A stretch of DNA of 64,000 nucleotides from Struthidea cinerea (Eukaryota > Chordata > Aves > Passeriformes > Corcoracidae), in contig VZTI01001782.1 of assembly GCA_013397865.1 (NCBI GenBank), forward strand, positions 520,248 through 584,247. The letters run 5' to 3'. Below are positions 1 through 11,900 of this stretch, piece by piece. Position 1 is the first letter of the stretch, and each line of letters begins with the position of its first letter. The notes under the pieces were generated by a model. That model did no database searches and had not been told where the DNA came from. It saw only the letters and a list, made by a program, of their open reading frames with translations. The position numbers were made by a program, and so were the translations under genes.

Positions 1-110
1 TACATGTTTTAGTAAATAAATTCTATTCTGCAAGGGGCCAGATCCATATTTTTAACGTATTTTCAGTTCACTCTAAAAATGAGGCATGTCAGAATAAGAA
101 CATAACATAC

Positions 111-290
111 CTGCATTGCTGAAGGTCTCTTCATTTGCATTTATCATAAATGAAGAGCAGGATTTTGAAGCACAAAAGGGTTCCTCAAACTGAAGAAACT
201 CATCATCTTTGGTGAGAAATGCTCCATTAGATGCTGGAATTTGCCTTTGTGACACATGGTTATTATATTCAGAAGAAAAGTCTGAATCAC
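111..290 (-). CDS. TMEM71: TMEM71 coding exon (variable linker)
   Basis: This 180-base exon runs from acceptor CTTCTTGTAG (ending at 291) to donor GTATGT (starting at 110). It enters and leaves in phase 1, continuing the previous exon as ...SDIGDSDFSSEY. The encoded linker is serine- and acidic-rich (TKDDEFLQFEEPF, NANEETFSNAG) and is only weakly similar to the mammalian linker ahead of the membrane segments. The call rests mainly on matching phases, good splice sites and position. Confidence 0.82.
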
Positions 291-1987
291 CTACAAGAAG
301 TGCACATATAACTGAGATTGCACAAAAGAAGAGCTCTGAGACTTTGTATTAATGAATTTAGGAATTAATTATTGAATCACAGGAGAGGTGCCAAATTGTT
401 ATGGGTAGGGAATTGGCAGGTCCAAACGTATGCAGGAGAAAATATGCAGTGTAAAGACAAAACCGCATAGAGCATAACAGATGAAGTTATTGAAAGAGCC
501 AGGTGAAAGCAGACAGTACCAGGTATTAATCACACCAGAATAAACATTCCTGGTGATGACTTTGCGTTCAAATTCAGTCAAAAAATGACTTTTTGGCACA
601 GAGGTCTTTGCAGACTCATACTCTAGTTTAATGCCAGGAGCTCTATTCATCCCTTCGAATTCTGTAGTTCATCTATCCTTTACCTGCACACCTTGGCAGA
701 CAACACCTGCAAAACTTCCAGAAAGAGATACCCAATTCCCACTAAACACAGACTGCAGTGCTGTGTCTTGATTACCTGGTACCTGATCAGGGCTTACCAA
801 TATCACTGTGACTGGCTTCTAGTTTACTGCATCCATCAGGCCAAGGATCCTCTACATGGGAGAATTCCATCTTGCTGGGAATGGTGGAGCTGAGCCATGA
901 GCTGGAGGCACTGAGATTGAACAAGCTGTCAAGAGAGTGATGGATTTTCTTCCTTCGCCTGAATACACTAGAAAGAAAAGATATGTTGCCAAGGAATAGA
1001 GCTAATTATTCTTGCTGAGCAGGGACAGAGCTCTAAAGCTTGCAGGAATGACATGAAAGAACCAGGTTCTGGGTGCTGCTCCCAGCCCTGTTCTTGACCC
1101 TGGGCACGTCACCAGGAATGGCTGCTGCACACCACAATATGTCAGGGAATGTATTAACAGCAGGGCTGATCATGCTGTTGTGATACTAGATGCTGTGGTA
1201 CCAAATAACATCACAGCTACTGGTCTCTGATACTACTGTGAGTATCTCATGCCACCCATAAGTTGCACCCTGCTGTATCCTATTTGGGGTAGTCTGAATC
1301 CATCGAACTTCAAGTTTTTTTGAACTACATTTTACATACCTTCCGAAACTGTTGTTCTTTTCAAATCGAGTGATATTTTTTCTTGAGTAAGAATTCTAGG
1401 ACCAGACCTTTTTATTTATATAGATGTGTGTGTGTGTTTTAGATAAAGATATTTATGTATACTTTTGTCTTACTCCTTATCAGAGTAACACCCCATTGGC
1501 AAAATGAGCTGTAGCTCTCCTTTTTTTTAATTGGACACAACTTCAATTACAGCAACAACTGTGCACTAAAGAGTTTCTGGATAGTAAGACATGACTGAAA
1601 ATCAGGTTATTTCATTCACTGCACTCTCTAAAGCAATTGAGATGCTCCCATTCAGAAGTAATGCTGATCTTATGCCAAGCAAAATGTAGACAAAGACACC
1701 TCCAGATACACCTCTAGGTAAGGCCAGAGATGTGAAGGCAATCGCCAACACGGAGTAAAATCTGCACACAGTTCGCTTACCGAAATAAATTCTCTTTATA
1801 TGTAACACTTGTGTGGGATGGTGTCAGTGTTATGTTGCCCTCTTCATCAGAGAGAATGTCTTCTGTCAAAACATAATAACCATTAGAAAGCAGTCGAGGG
1901 CTGCGGCGACATGTAGGAAGGGAGCCTGTCAGAGGATTTGTGGAGCACTCATCAGCAGGATCATCGTCCAAAAAGGCACAAGCACAA
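111..1987 (-). CDS. TMEM71: TMEM71 (transmembrane protein 71), partial gene, three coding exons
   Basis: Three minus-strand exons, read from 1987 down to 111, join in phase (entry phase 2, then 2, 1 and 1). The protein contains NPLTG, TCRRSPRLLSNGYY, TEDILSDEEGNITL and TSVTYKENLF, followed by a basic FRRRKK stretch and SLFNLS. These match the conserved cytosolic half of vertebrate TMEM71 closely and in the same order. The family is a small protein of about 300 residues with membrane segments near the C terminus and no established biochemical role. Those segments are not here and should lie left of base 1. The N terminus is unresolved. The head-to-head placement beside PHF20L1 is the same as I know for mammalian chromosome 8q24, which supports the call. 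There are no internal stops or frame breaks, so the gene looks intact. Confidence 0.9.
291..797 (-). other. TMEM71 intron
   Basis: Intron between two supported exons, with GTAAGC donor and TTGTAG acceptor on the minus strand. It holds an 83-codon minus-strand open stretch (399-650) that resembles no family I know. I see nothing else in it. Confidence 0.8.
798..967 (-). CDS. TMEM71: TMEM71 coding exon (basic/SLFNLS segment)
   Basis: The exon is 170 bases. The acceptor TTTCTTTCTAG ends at 968 and the donor GTAAGC begins at 797. The first base completes the arginine split from the previous exon. It then reads VFRRRKK, SLDSLFNLSAS and SSWL, aligning with IFRKKK, SFSSLFNLSTS and KSWL of the mammalian protein. 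It ends in phase 1, fitting the next exon. It is too short and broken by intron sequence to appear as a long ORF, so it is easy to miss. Confidence 0.92.
968..1780 (-). other. TMEM71 intron
   Basis: Intron between the two best TMEM71 exons. It contains a short TG run near 1423-1437. Nothing else was recognised. Confidence 0.8.
1781..1987 (-). CDS. TMEM71: TMEM71 coding exon (conserved core)
   Basis: This 207-base exon sits between an acceptor (pyrimidine tract then CAG, complement of 1988-1990) and the donor GTAAGC starting at 1780. It enters in phase 2 and ends in phase 2 with CG of an arginine codon. It encodes the most recognisable block of the family: NPLTG, TCRRSPRL, NGYY, TED, GNITL and YKENL. 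An ORF caller would start it at a TTG inside the exon, which is not a real start. The exon opens with a cysteine-containing CACAF stretch. Confidence 0.93.
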
Positions 1988-3029
1988 CTGAAGAGGAGAA
2001 ATGAAAGCCTCTAATTTAGAGAAGGTCTGGACAGAGCAAACCCATGATTTAATAGTAGTGAATTTACATTCCCAGCTGATGGGGGCTGGTAGTGACATAG
2101 ATTTAAAATATGTGGATGTAATGATATTACTCTGTACTAGGGGGTTTCAGCCAGCTGACGTGTGCATCACACTTTCCAGAGCTTCAGATTACAGGCGGGA
2201 AACATGCCAGGGTAGCGTTTCCTGAAGCATGGAGCCAGCTTGAGCTCAGAAGTGCTCGGTGTGTTTCCATGGCAGTGCTCTTGGCCAAGGAGTTCTGCCA
2301 GACCTACACCAACCTGGAACCATCAGAGGCATTCCAGTATTATGCTTCTCTGAGTTCCTCTACATGGCATAAGCTGGGTGCCTCGAAGCCAGGCAGGATT
2401 TACTTGCTTTTTTACAACTTAGCCATTCTTAGTGAAGACTTAAGGATACATGACTTTAACAAATCCTAGAATGCCATGCAGATAGAACAATATAGGATAA
2501 AGCCCACACGTGATAGCTCCATCCAGCACTGAAACACAATTGCCTTTGGGATGAAATACAGCACAGAAAAATATACTCTCTGGTATTTAAAATAGAAGTG
2601 AGTAGTGACAGAGGAGAAAGGATCTAAAAGTTGTAGACAATTTATTTAGTTCGAGTAAAATTGAATTTACGGTTATACCTTTCCCCTCGACACCCGTGAG
2701 TTCCAAATTGCCATGCAGTGACATCATGGAAAGAAAGGAAGACACTGGATTGATTTCATGGCTGACCTGTGTTTCAGTAGGAGATTTAACCACCCCATAT
2801 ATCACAGAGAAATACCATAATTTCAGTGTAGGGAAAAGCAGAAAGGAAGGAAAACCTTGTAACTGCAAATCCAGTGTTTCCAACCTCCACAGCAGTACTT
2901 CTGAACTTCCATTTAGGGCAGTAATTAAATTAATATCAGCCCTACAATTCTCAGTGGCCCAAAAAGGATTTTTACAAAATCTACACCAAAACAAAAATAA
3001 AACTAAGCAAGTGTAACTTTCCTTAATAC
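1988..3029 (-). other. TMEM71 5' intron region
   Basis: Non-coding by current evidence. If the 3030-3087 exon is real, a small exon with length one more than a multiple of three should be hidden here to repair the phase; I could not locate one convincingly. Confidence 0.5.
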
Positions 3030-3087
3030 CTTGGGAAAACGTGTCTTGAGAGGTTGTGTCTACGCTCTCCATTAAATGGTGTTGAAC
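3030..3087 (-). CDS. TMEM71: Candidate TMEM71 N-terminal exon
   Basis: Minus-strand acceptor CCTCTGCAG (ending at 3088) and donor GTATTA (starting at 3029) bound a 58-base open segment reading VQHHLMESVDTTSQ. This resembles ISQLMSTPVASS at the mammalian TMEM71 N terminus. It ends in phase 1, while the next sure exon (1781-1987) needs phase 2. So either a further small exon lies between 1988 and 3029, or another donor is used (a weak GTTTTC site inside the exon would give phase 2), or this is not an exon. Confidence 0.35.
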
Positions 3088-6000
3088 CTGCAGAGGCAAA
3101 GGTGAAATAAGAAGGAATTGTTATCATGTCCACTGACAGGTACCTTGTGCATACCAGAAAGATGATAAAAAAAGCTAAAAATGAAAAGAAAATTAAGGGA
3201 AGAATTAAAGGAGATAAAACATATGAATGAATCGGGGAAAGACTAAGTGTTTATAGGAAACTCATCTCAACCAGGACAACACAGAATCAGAGCTAACAGA
3301 AATCAAATACTTCTACTCTGCCCAGATAACATACTTGAGAGAAATAATTATGGACAGAAATACAATAACTGCAATAATTTTAAGGTGTTTTACCAGAAAT
3401 CTGCTTCATGCCAAAGGCAGAACTGGCACTAGATACAGAGTAGAATGGAAAGGCCACCATTACTATTACATTACATTTTTCAGATGAAAATTGCAGACAT
3501 AGCACAACAAGCGCAGGGATTGCTACAATGACAAATATTTGATAGTAATATTGTGGCAGGACGCTAAGGAAATAGGATTTGTCTGGATTACCATGGCTGA
3601 AGTGTGCAAAGTGCTGCTAGATGTTCTGCACCTGACAGAATCAAACTTACAAAATACGAGCAAGGGCTATCCATAGGGAGAATTTATCTGTTATTACATG
3701 AAAAGATAAAAGATATGCTCTTTCCCTATATTACCTTGCCTCTCCTGAATCTTCAGAGCTTCAGACTTACAACAGTGTTAGTAAATGCCCATCCTTCACC
3801 TCTGAGAGGAGATAGGGCTAAGAGAATTTTATTTTTTTATGATCAGTTATGAGCTGAGGCAAAGAAAAGACATGAAGGTCAGAGTTTCCACTTTGGTAAT
3901 CTTGTTTATCCTCCCCTTTGGAGCTCAGTTGTCAGTCACAGTCTGGATGTGAAGGCTGACTCAGCCTTGGGACCAGGCAAGGTGATGAAAGAAGTAAAAC
4001 CTTCAGGGTATTTTTTACAAATCAGTCCTATTACCCTGCTCCCATACATACTGTTTCTCCTACCCTTTGGAAAAAAAAAATCACTTTACCATGAACAAGT
4101 TATGTTCTAATGCTCACAAAAATAACTTGAGGAGGAGACTGAAAGAATTTGGGGGAAGGTACAGAGAGATCAAGAAGCATCAGTCAGAACACCACAGAGC
4201 AAGTTGTACAAACAGTGGGATCAGTGGTGTATTTCATAGTTTGACATGCATTAGAGCTATTTGTTTCATATACAACCAGCTCCTGAAATAATTTCTCTTA
4301 TTTTAGGCAAAATCATGATTCTTAAATGTGCAAAAAGTCTTGTATTCAAAACCAAGAAATCCATCCAAACTCTAGAAGAAAATACAGGAAGGACTCGACA
4401 AGCAGTTTCTAGATCTGGATATAAACTAAAACCAGCAAAATCCTAAATCTTCTCAGTCAAAAAAGATCCCCTCCACAAGACATTTTTTTTTTTTTTTAAA
4501 CTCTGACAAATGTATACGAATTTATTTGCTCCTGGAGTTGATGCAACAGGTGATATTCCATACATTTTGAAAAGGACTGTTTCATACACCCTAGGGTAAC
4601 AGGGAATATAGATTATCTGTAAAAGAGTTTAAAAAGAAACAGAAGCATGTTTTATTTTGTCTTGTTTGAAAATTAGGATGTGTAAGATAGTATCAGCAAT
4701 ATGTATCAAATTATTAGTTATAATGTAGTCTCACTTAGGCAACAGTAGGCAACAGTAATTGGTTCTAGGGCAAATTTGTTTCAAAAGGATTTGTAGACGT
4801 ATATCTCAGGATCAGTTATACCTAGTACAAGTCTTTAATAATGTGAGACTGAAACTTTCCAGCAACTGAAACCCACAGCACAGCTGTATTGCACACAGTT
4901 CTTTCAGTTACGATAAAGTAGCAACATCTAAAAAAGAACAACTTTTAAGAGTGGCAGCTTTCCTGTGGGGTAGTGCTTTCGCTAGAAAGTGTTGACACAT
5001 ACTGATCACAGCGGCAGAACAAACCACAGCCCTTCTGTTCCTCATTTGAATTGTCTCATAACTTTGCAAGGTATGTCTCTGCAGGATGCCTGTTTATCTA
5101 CCACCCTCCAGAGAAATAAAATTTAAGATAAAATAGAGTATATGCATCTATTTATAAAAGAAAGTGAACAATATACACATGCAGATATATAACTGGGAGG
5201 CGAGGCATTTCCCTCTTTTCAAGAACAGTTAATAAGCAGCTTTAACTTGCTTTTAAACTATTTTAAGTAACGATATCAAGCTTCTGTGAACAATCGTAGA
5301 ACAGGGAGTCCAACAGATTTTTTTGCTGCCCTTGATCAGGAAAATTTTTGGCTCATGCATAATGAAGAGAGAAAATCATAATTCAACTAATGATGGAGAA
5401 AACATGGAAACATCATGTTGTAGACAATGCTGCACAGTGTTCTGCTTTCATTTAATATTCAGTCCTATTTCTGGGCTATTAATAGCATGAGAAGCTATAG
5501 TAATGACATAACAAAACAAAGCATTTCAACCACCACTGTACAAAGGAGCAGTGGTATTGTATCTGTAACCCATGAAATAAGCCATCAACACAGCATCTCT
5601 AAACTATGGCATGAGAAAAAGCCAACAGCTCTATGAGATCTCACTAAAAGCGAAGCTGAGGTGAATGTGGCAGTATTTTATACCAAGAGTCCAAATAAAA
5701 AATTAGGGCAACAACTCCCCTTGGATTTCAAAACACACAAAAGTTCATGTTGTAATATATACAAAAAGTCACTGTCCAACCAGTCAGTTTTAACTCTCCC
5801 TCCAAAAATCAAATTAGTGTTTAAGACAATGATGCCTTCAGTGTACAGTCCAAATATTCACATCAGTACCTACCAAAATATAGTGCTAACCATTCAAATA
5901 GCTGAAACCCAGGCAACCAGCTTTATTCTATTGTACCTACCAAACACAAGTGTCTACAAAGAGAGTTTTATTTGTTCACACGTATCAGTTGTTTTTGAAG

Positions 6001-6150
6001 AGCAGTTCAGTCTTTTCTCCCTGCAGCTAATGGAAGCAACATTCACAAAAATGCAAAACTTCCTGAAGAACAGCACAGAAATGAATCCAAAGCTTAGCTA
6101 TTCCTCAGCTGACAAATATATTAAGAGATAATTCAGTCTAACATCCTTCA
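3088..6150. other. AT-rich region upstream of TMEM71 exons
   Basis: Probably TMEM71 intron 1 or 5' flank. It has A/T homopolymers (for example near 4070 and 4483-4497) and a 156-codon plus-strand open stretch (5661-6131) with no recognisable domain. No repeat family was recognised. Confidence 0.4.
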
Positions 6151-6153
6151 AAC

Positions 6154-6480
6154 CTGGAAAATCCATTTCACAATTAACACATGCGTGCAGAAAAGTTTCT
6201 CCTCATCAGCCCGAGAGCCCGTGGGACGGCTGGTGGAGGGTGTTCCTTGAGCAGCGTCCTGGGAGAGCTCAGCCCTGGCTCTTCGCAAAGGCAGGTCTAG
6301 CAAGTCGCTGTTTCCTTTTGAAAACAGCCCGTGCAATCAGCGGCACAAAGCCCGAATGAGGTCACGCTTCCTGTAAAGAAGCCTCACATCAGAAGCGTTC
6401 GTTCTGAAGAGCAAACCGAAGATTAGCCCAGTGCCGGCTTTTGTGAAAGAGAAGAACCACTACAAATAATGTCTCGCTCC
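6154..6480 (-). promoter_or_regulatory. Local CpG cluster, candidate TMEM71 promoter and 5' UTR exon
   Basis: About 6180-6480 carries roughly a dozen CpGs in an otherwise CpG-poor region. On the minus strand the cluster is followed by TTTTCCAG|GTTTGAAG, a possible donor with the exon ending at 6154. Position and orientation suit the TMEM71 first exon. No TATA box or initiator was identified, and the link to TMEM71 is inferred. Confidence 0.4.
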
Positions 6481-8059
6481 AATGATCATACAGAGAACAA
6501 AGACAGAACCTTTTCTCATCAGTGACACAGATTTTTGTTTCAGATTTGCTTTTCTACCTCACCCAGGAAACTTCCAAGTTGTGTATACAAATCATTCCAT
6601 TTGTTGAAATACTTGTGAGCCTGACAGGTTTTGATATAAGAAAATGATCCAGTTACCAAAAAAATAATACATTTTGCAAAAGCACTATTGTAGAGAAGAT
6701 ACATTTGGTGAGATTTCAGAGCTAGGTTTCACAGCCAAAAACATTATTGCAAATATATACCATGCAATGTTAATATAAATTCCATTGAAAGGAGAAAGGA
6801 ATAAAGCCATTTGTAAACATATTCATTGTTGCATGCTATATGTTTCATACCGTGTAAGGTACCAATTCATCACACCTTAAAGTATAAAAAATAAAGTCAA
6901 ATCCACATGAGATACATTGAGACTGAATAAGATGTCCTGGCAATCAAAAGCATTTGGCTGTAGAACTATTGCACACAAAAGTAATATAAAACAGCTGCTT
7001 GACACTGAAGAATTGTACAGCCTTCGGGGGTAAAACTTCATCTCCAAATAGGTAAAATGATCTAGTAGTTTTCTCTCCTGATGTCTGTATGTATCACTGA
7101 CCAAAAAAAAGAAATCATAAATCTAGTAAAATATGATTGATTTGATTTGATGATAGTTTGTGGGTTTTTTCCCCCTGGAGAAGGAAGAATACTTCCAATG
7201 ATAAAAGGAATGTAAAAACCTCACCTCACAGAAAAGGAAACTAAAATAGGAATTAGGCAATTAGGATGTTGCAAAAGGCCTTCTGTTTCTGAGTTAAACT
7301 AAAATGAACATTTTATGGTCCTTTTGCTACAACATGAAAATAGGGACACAGTCCATCTTCACATCAGGTCTTTTAATTTAGTGGAATTATGTCAGTGAGG
7401 AAATTTAGTCCAACACTATTTCCATGGATGCATGGGCTTCATCACAGCAGCATTTCCCTGGCCACCCTGCCTCTCTACAGGCAATGAATATAAATTCCCA
7501 ATGATCTTTAAAACTAGGTCACCTACGGAAGAATTTCTGTACACACACGAATTTACTCCTTGGGCATAATTTTGGTTGTTTTTTTTTCTTATTCTTCTCA
7601 ACAGGAAGCAGTTAATTCCAAGTTTGAATGTCCTTGCTTTTTTGAAGGACATTGACATTTCATGTTTGTCTATATAGTTAAAATAGATTGTGTCTATATC
7701 ATATTGAGGCTTGGAGGTGTTTTCTTTTTTAATCACTGCTGTTTGTATCTGCAAGTCACCATTCCACAAGCTTTTGATGCATAAACTTCATGCATTGGTG
7801 AATATTTTATAAGTGAGTGCTAGACTATGGGTAATACACAAGGGTTTATATACAGCTTTTTTTTGTTCTCCACCCTGTTGCTCCTCAGATTTCCCACTTC
7901 ACCACAAGCCCCATCTCAACAATAAAAATCTCAGACCAGGTTTCAAATTTTACAAAATGAGTACACCAACAAGCTTACTTGAAGTAGTTTTATGCCTCTG
8001 GCACACATTACCATTCAACCCACAAAAGGAAGGAAATTAGAATTACGATACTAGATACC
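6481..8059. other. Intergenic, nothing recognised
   Basis: AT-rich single-copy-looking sequence. A 117-codon minus-strand open stretch (7416-7769) has no recognisable family. No repeats or RNA genes were recognised. Confidence 0.5.
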
Positions 8060-8719
8060 ACCCATCTTTCTACACTTCTCCCAGACTCACCCTGCTTTTG
8101 ATGCAACAGATTGTGCAGGGTCTGACAGTCCAAGAGAGGTGGGGCTGGGGCAGCTCCATGCCTGGGGTCCCACCAGCATTCAGCCTGAGCAGGTACACCC
8201 GGGAGGGACTTGCATAGTGTGCATTTATAACCATCTGTATACAGACACACAGAGCTGGCACCACAGGCAACAGGACAAACAGAGAGAGCACTGACACAGC
8301 ACCGACAGCCCCATCCTTCTCACCGCTCTGGCTGACCACTGCAGAGGTTCACTAGTGAGAATGCACAGATACACGCATCTGTACACATCCCTCCAGCAGC
8401 TGGACTCAGGCACTCCATCTGCCCGACAGCTGCCCCTAGGTCCCAGTCTCACCAGTTGCATGCACCTGGACATTTGAGCCCTCAGGGCCACAGCCTCACA
8501 GCCTTTTGGTGGTGCAGATCATCCCACACACAGGTACAGCTGGTTGGGATTCCCCAGGTCCTCAGCAGCCCACTGAGAGACACCGGTGTCCCACACCCCA
8601 GGCAGCAGCTCCTCCCAACCCCAAAGGTGCTCTGGTGCTGACTTATCCGGGTGGATTTCATGCCTGGCCACAAAGGGCTGAGACTCCTCTGGGACAGCCC
8701 CGGAAAAGGCCCAGCAGAC
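8060..8719. repeat. GC-richer block, likely old transposon-derived sequence
   Basis: This block is clearly richer in C and G than its flanks and is open in several frames on both strands, which is typical of composition rather than coding. It runs directly into the dispersed repeat at 8720-8960 and may be part of the same element. Short phrases such as CTGGCACCACAG recur near 58565 in the 58 kb block. Confidence 0.4.
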
Positions 8720-8960
8720 AAAGTGTCCCTTCCTCTTAAATCCTTAATTCAGGTTCCCTTTTGCCTTTGTGCCCCTGGGCTCCTCTGGCTGATCAGAAAG
8801 GCCTTGGATGGACTGATGGCTCCTGGAATGGGAACAGCTGGCTGCAGGGAATTCTTTGGGCTCCCCCTCACACCGTTGTCCCCTCTGTGAGTGTGCAGGT
8901 GAGCTTTTAGCACATATTGCACCATAACTTCGCCATCTCAACAGCCCACTGCAACTCAAT
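8720..8960 (+). repeat. Dispersed repeat, copy 1 of 3
   Basis: This segment aligns by eye to 14830-15080 and more weakly to 59220-59420. Shared phrases include GTGTCCCTTCCTCT (copies 1 and 2), a CTGATGGCTCCTG-like segment, TGGGCTCCCC-like runs and GTGCAGGTGAGCTTTTAG. All three copies are in the same orientation. The family is not one I can name; an LTR is possible. Confidence 0.6.
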
Positions 8961-11900
8961 GCAGTGCACTGTTATGCTAAATACACAATTTTCAGGAAGA
9001 GTATTTTCCTGGTAGAGTGAATTGAGTGGCCATGGTGGAGGGATTAGAGTGCTTATTGATTGAACGTAATTGAGAGTAATGTGATGCTTCTGTAACTCTC
9101 TTTGAACCTCCTGGAAACCTGACAGCCTTTAATTGTCCATCAGTTTCAGTGACCCTCAAATCAGACCATTTTTCCTATATCACAGATCTGTGACAATATT
9201 GTTTATATAGTACTCAAAAGTAAAAAGATATTCTGAGATATCTGAAAATTAATTGAAAAATTAAAAGAAAATCCAGCAGGGGAAGGGCTGGTCATGAGAA
9301 TTTCTGAGCAGCCCCACTGGGTCAAAGTGAAGGTCTATGAAACTTTCCTTGCCTGCAGTCTTGCTACGGGGGAAGCTAAACCCATTTTAATTCACCTTTG
9401 TGAATGATAACATTTTAAGCTAAGTGCATTCCTTTATGCAGCAGAAACACTTAGCAATATTTGAGGGACCCTGGTAATTAAAAAACAAAATAATTCTTAC
9501 AAACCTAGACATTTTATTTCTATTTTAAGAAAAGGCTGATCCTGCATTAAGTTAGCATTTCGGTGCAGGTTACAGAACTGTCACATCATATATGATTTTA
9601 ATAATCTTATCAGGTCAGCTGTATGAACAAAGATTAATTAGCCTGAACAAAGATTAATTTGCCTTAAATTGGAACAAATCCATTTTTAATGTTATCAGAT
9701 GGAAATCCCATCACACTCTATCAGAGACTGAGTTCCAGGATTGATTTCCCCCCACCCAAATTCATTATTTAAGCTTAATTGCTCCTGCGAAACAGGCAAA
9801 AAAGGGCATTTCTTGTTTGCATGGTAAAGTACAATGAACAGACCTGTAAAATTTGGAATTAGCTCTGAGCTTGCTGATACACCCATACTGCTTTGATCGC
9901 AAGAGCTTACCTGCAACAATGCTATGTCAACTACTTCTGTGTTGTAATACAGACACAGTCCAGATAGACAAAAAGTGTTTTAAAAGGATCTATATCAAGT
10001 AAGCCTGTGATGTACAATGATATTCCTCTGTACAAAGCCATGACCAGTCTGTGTTGTATCTCCTTCCTTCTTGATTACATGGTACCATAGAGAAATTTCC
10101 TCAGTATCTAAACCTGAGGTAAACATGGGGAAATGCCACATCATGATATAAAAGCAGTGTAAAAGTAGACATGGGAGAAATACAAGAGGTGCTTCCATTA
10201 GAATCTGTAACTCTCCCATCCTGCATCTGAAAATACTGCTTTGAGAACTATCTTATCAGAGAAAGAAGACAAAAGGAAGAGGTTCAAATCTATCAGCCAA
10301 AGCAGAATTTAGTCAAGGTTTCTAATAGAACTCAGGTGAATCCTCATTAGAGTTCTTTATGAATTTCCTCACAAGAAGATCTGACTGTTCCTGAACAAGA
10401 AGGTAGAAACACTTAAAAAAGCAACAAACACACAAATCTATACTAAAAGCTGTCTGACTTAATTTTTAAAGGATGACAAAAGTTCATTAATTAGCACGCT
10501 GCAGTGTCTGCAGTGATGAGAAGCAGCCAGGACAGAGTCAGCTCTTGGCCAGTTGTGCTCCAGCAGCATCTTATTTGCAGAGAATAGAAATATTAATGCA
10601 TAGGTCACTGGTCTGAGTGGAGGATGAGTGGGAACAGGTTTGAGGTGACGTGTGAATGGTGTACACCCATGGTTCCTAAGCTCACAGGTCATCACACTTC
10701 CAGCACAAATCTACATGACACATTTTAGGACACACAGACTGAGAGGGAAAGGACAGGGACTAAAGCAGGCAGGACAGTGTGGGGACACTGCTGACTCTCA
10801 GCTCTAAAGGGTGTAAAAAGACATATCCAAACCTATCACTATGTGACCAACCCAGGAATAACCCATAAGACACAGAGAAGACTTGACTGCCCATATTCCT
10901 TGTCTCCCATGTCACTGTAGCTAATGCTGGACAGAGCACCTGCATAGCAGCACCTTGGTGGTTGAAAGCTGAACAAGCCACGTAGATACACACGGCTTTA
11001 GGGACCTTCTCGGTGCTCTAACTACACACATAAAATCTCATCTTTGGTTGGAAGTTTTCTTGTGACATTTTGAGTCCCAAAATGAAAATTAATGCTCCTC
11101 TGGAGGTGGTCATGCACTGCTGCCCACTGTACCTGAGAACCTGTGTGGTTTCTATGACAGCCCTGATGTGATCAACATGGAACAGAGGGTATTGTACCGA
11201 TGTACAGTGAAGGCTTTTGGCCAACATATGATTGTAAAGGATCACAGCATCCTTTACATATACTGAAAATCTATAGTTGAGAGGTGTTGGTACCACTGGT
11301 TCCTGAGACAACAGTACTGGCAAAATACGGATCATACTGATGTCACGGTCATTTCTATAATAAATCCTACTGAGTGAGGCATAAATGAAGACAAGTAACA
11401 ACTGAAGTGATGCTCTAATATAATGTTCTTTAAAATGCCTGTCTTTACACAGCCCCCTTATCAGTTGTCTCTCTGTTTGTAAATAGCCACTGTAGTCTGA
11501 CATTGACTGAGTCCCTTTCTGCCTGTGTACCAGTATTTAAGGAAAGTCTAAATTTGTGAGGCCTGTACTGAGAGTCCACAGGCCTTTCTGGAACTGTTTG
11601 CAATTTTTCCAGTCTTGCCCATGCCCAGCTCGCATTTCCAACTGGATTCAAATTGATGTCCTAGACTAATTCAATGGCTAGGGAGAGACAATGGCACAGG
11701 CAGCCTCAGTACCCAGTGGAAGACCATGACACACTAGAGGCAGAGTGGTTTTACAGCCTGGATGCCATCCAGCATTGCATAAAGATCAAGGATTTGAATG
11801 TGGCCTACAAGGCAATTAAGGACAGAGAGCCGAACTCTGATAGCCTTCCAGGAACCTGCCCATGTGACGCCAGCACAGACCCAATGGCCAAGTACCAAGA

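Noticed and set aside
399..650. 83-codon minus-strand frame between two TMEM71 exons
   Set aside because: It lies in a well-bounded intron, and its translation does not continue TMEM71.
1602..1808. 68-codon minus-strand frame with a hydrophobic stretch, suggesting a membrane segment
   Set aside because: It overlaps the TMEM71 exon in another frame and reads through the real donor at 1780.
2587..3099. 170-codon minus-strand frame
   Set aside because: Only the first part (3030-3087) resembles TMEM71; the rest reads through a good donor into apparent intron.
5661..6131. 156-codon plus-strand frame
   Set aside because: No recognised domain, AT-rich composition typical of chance frames, and no splice partner.
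11018..11503. 161-codon minus-strand frame
   Set aside because: No recognised family, and nothing around it supports a gene.
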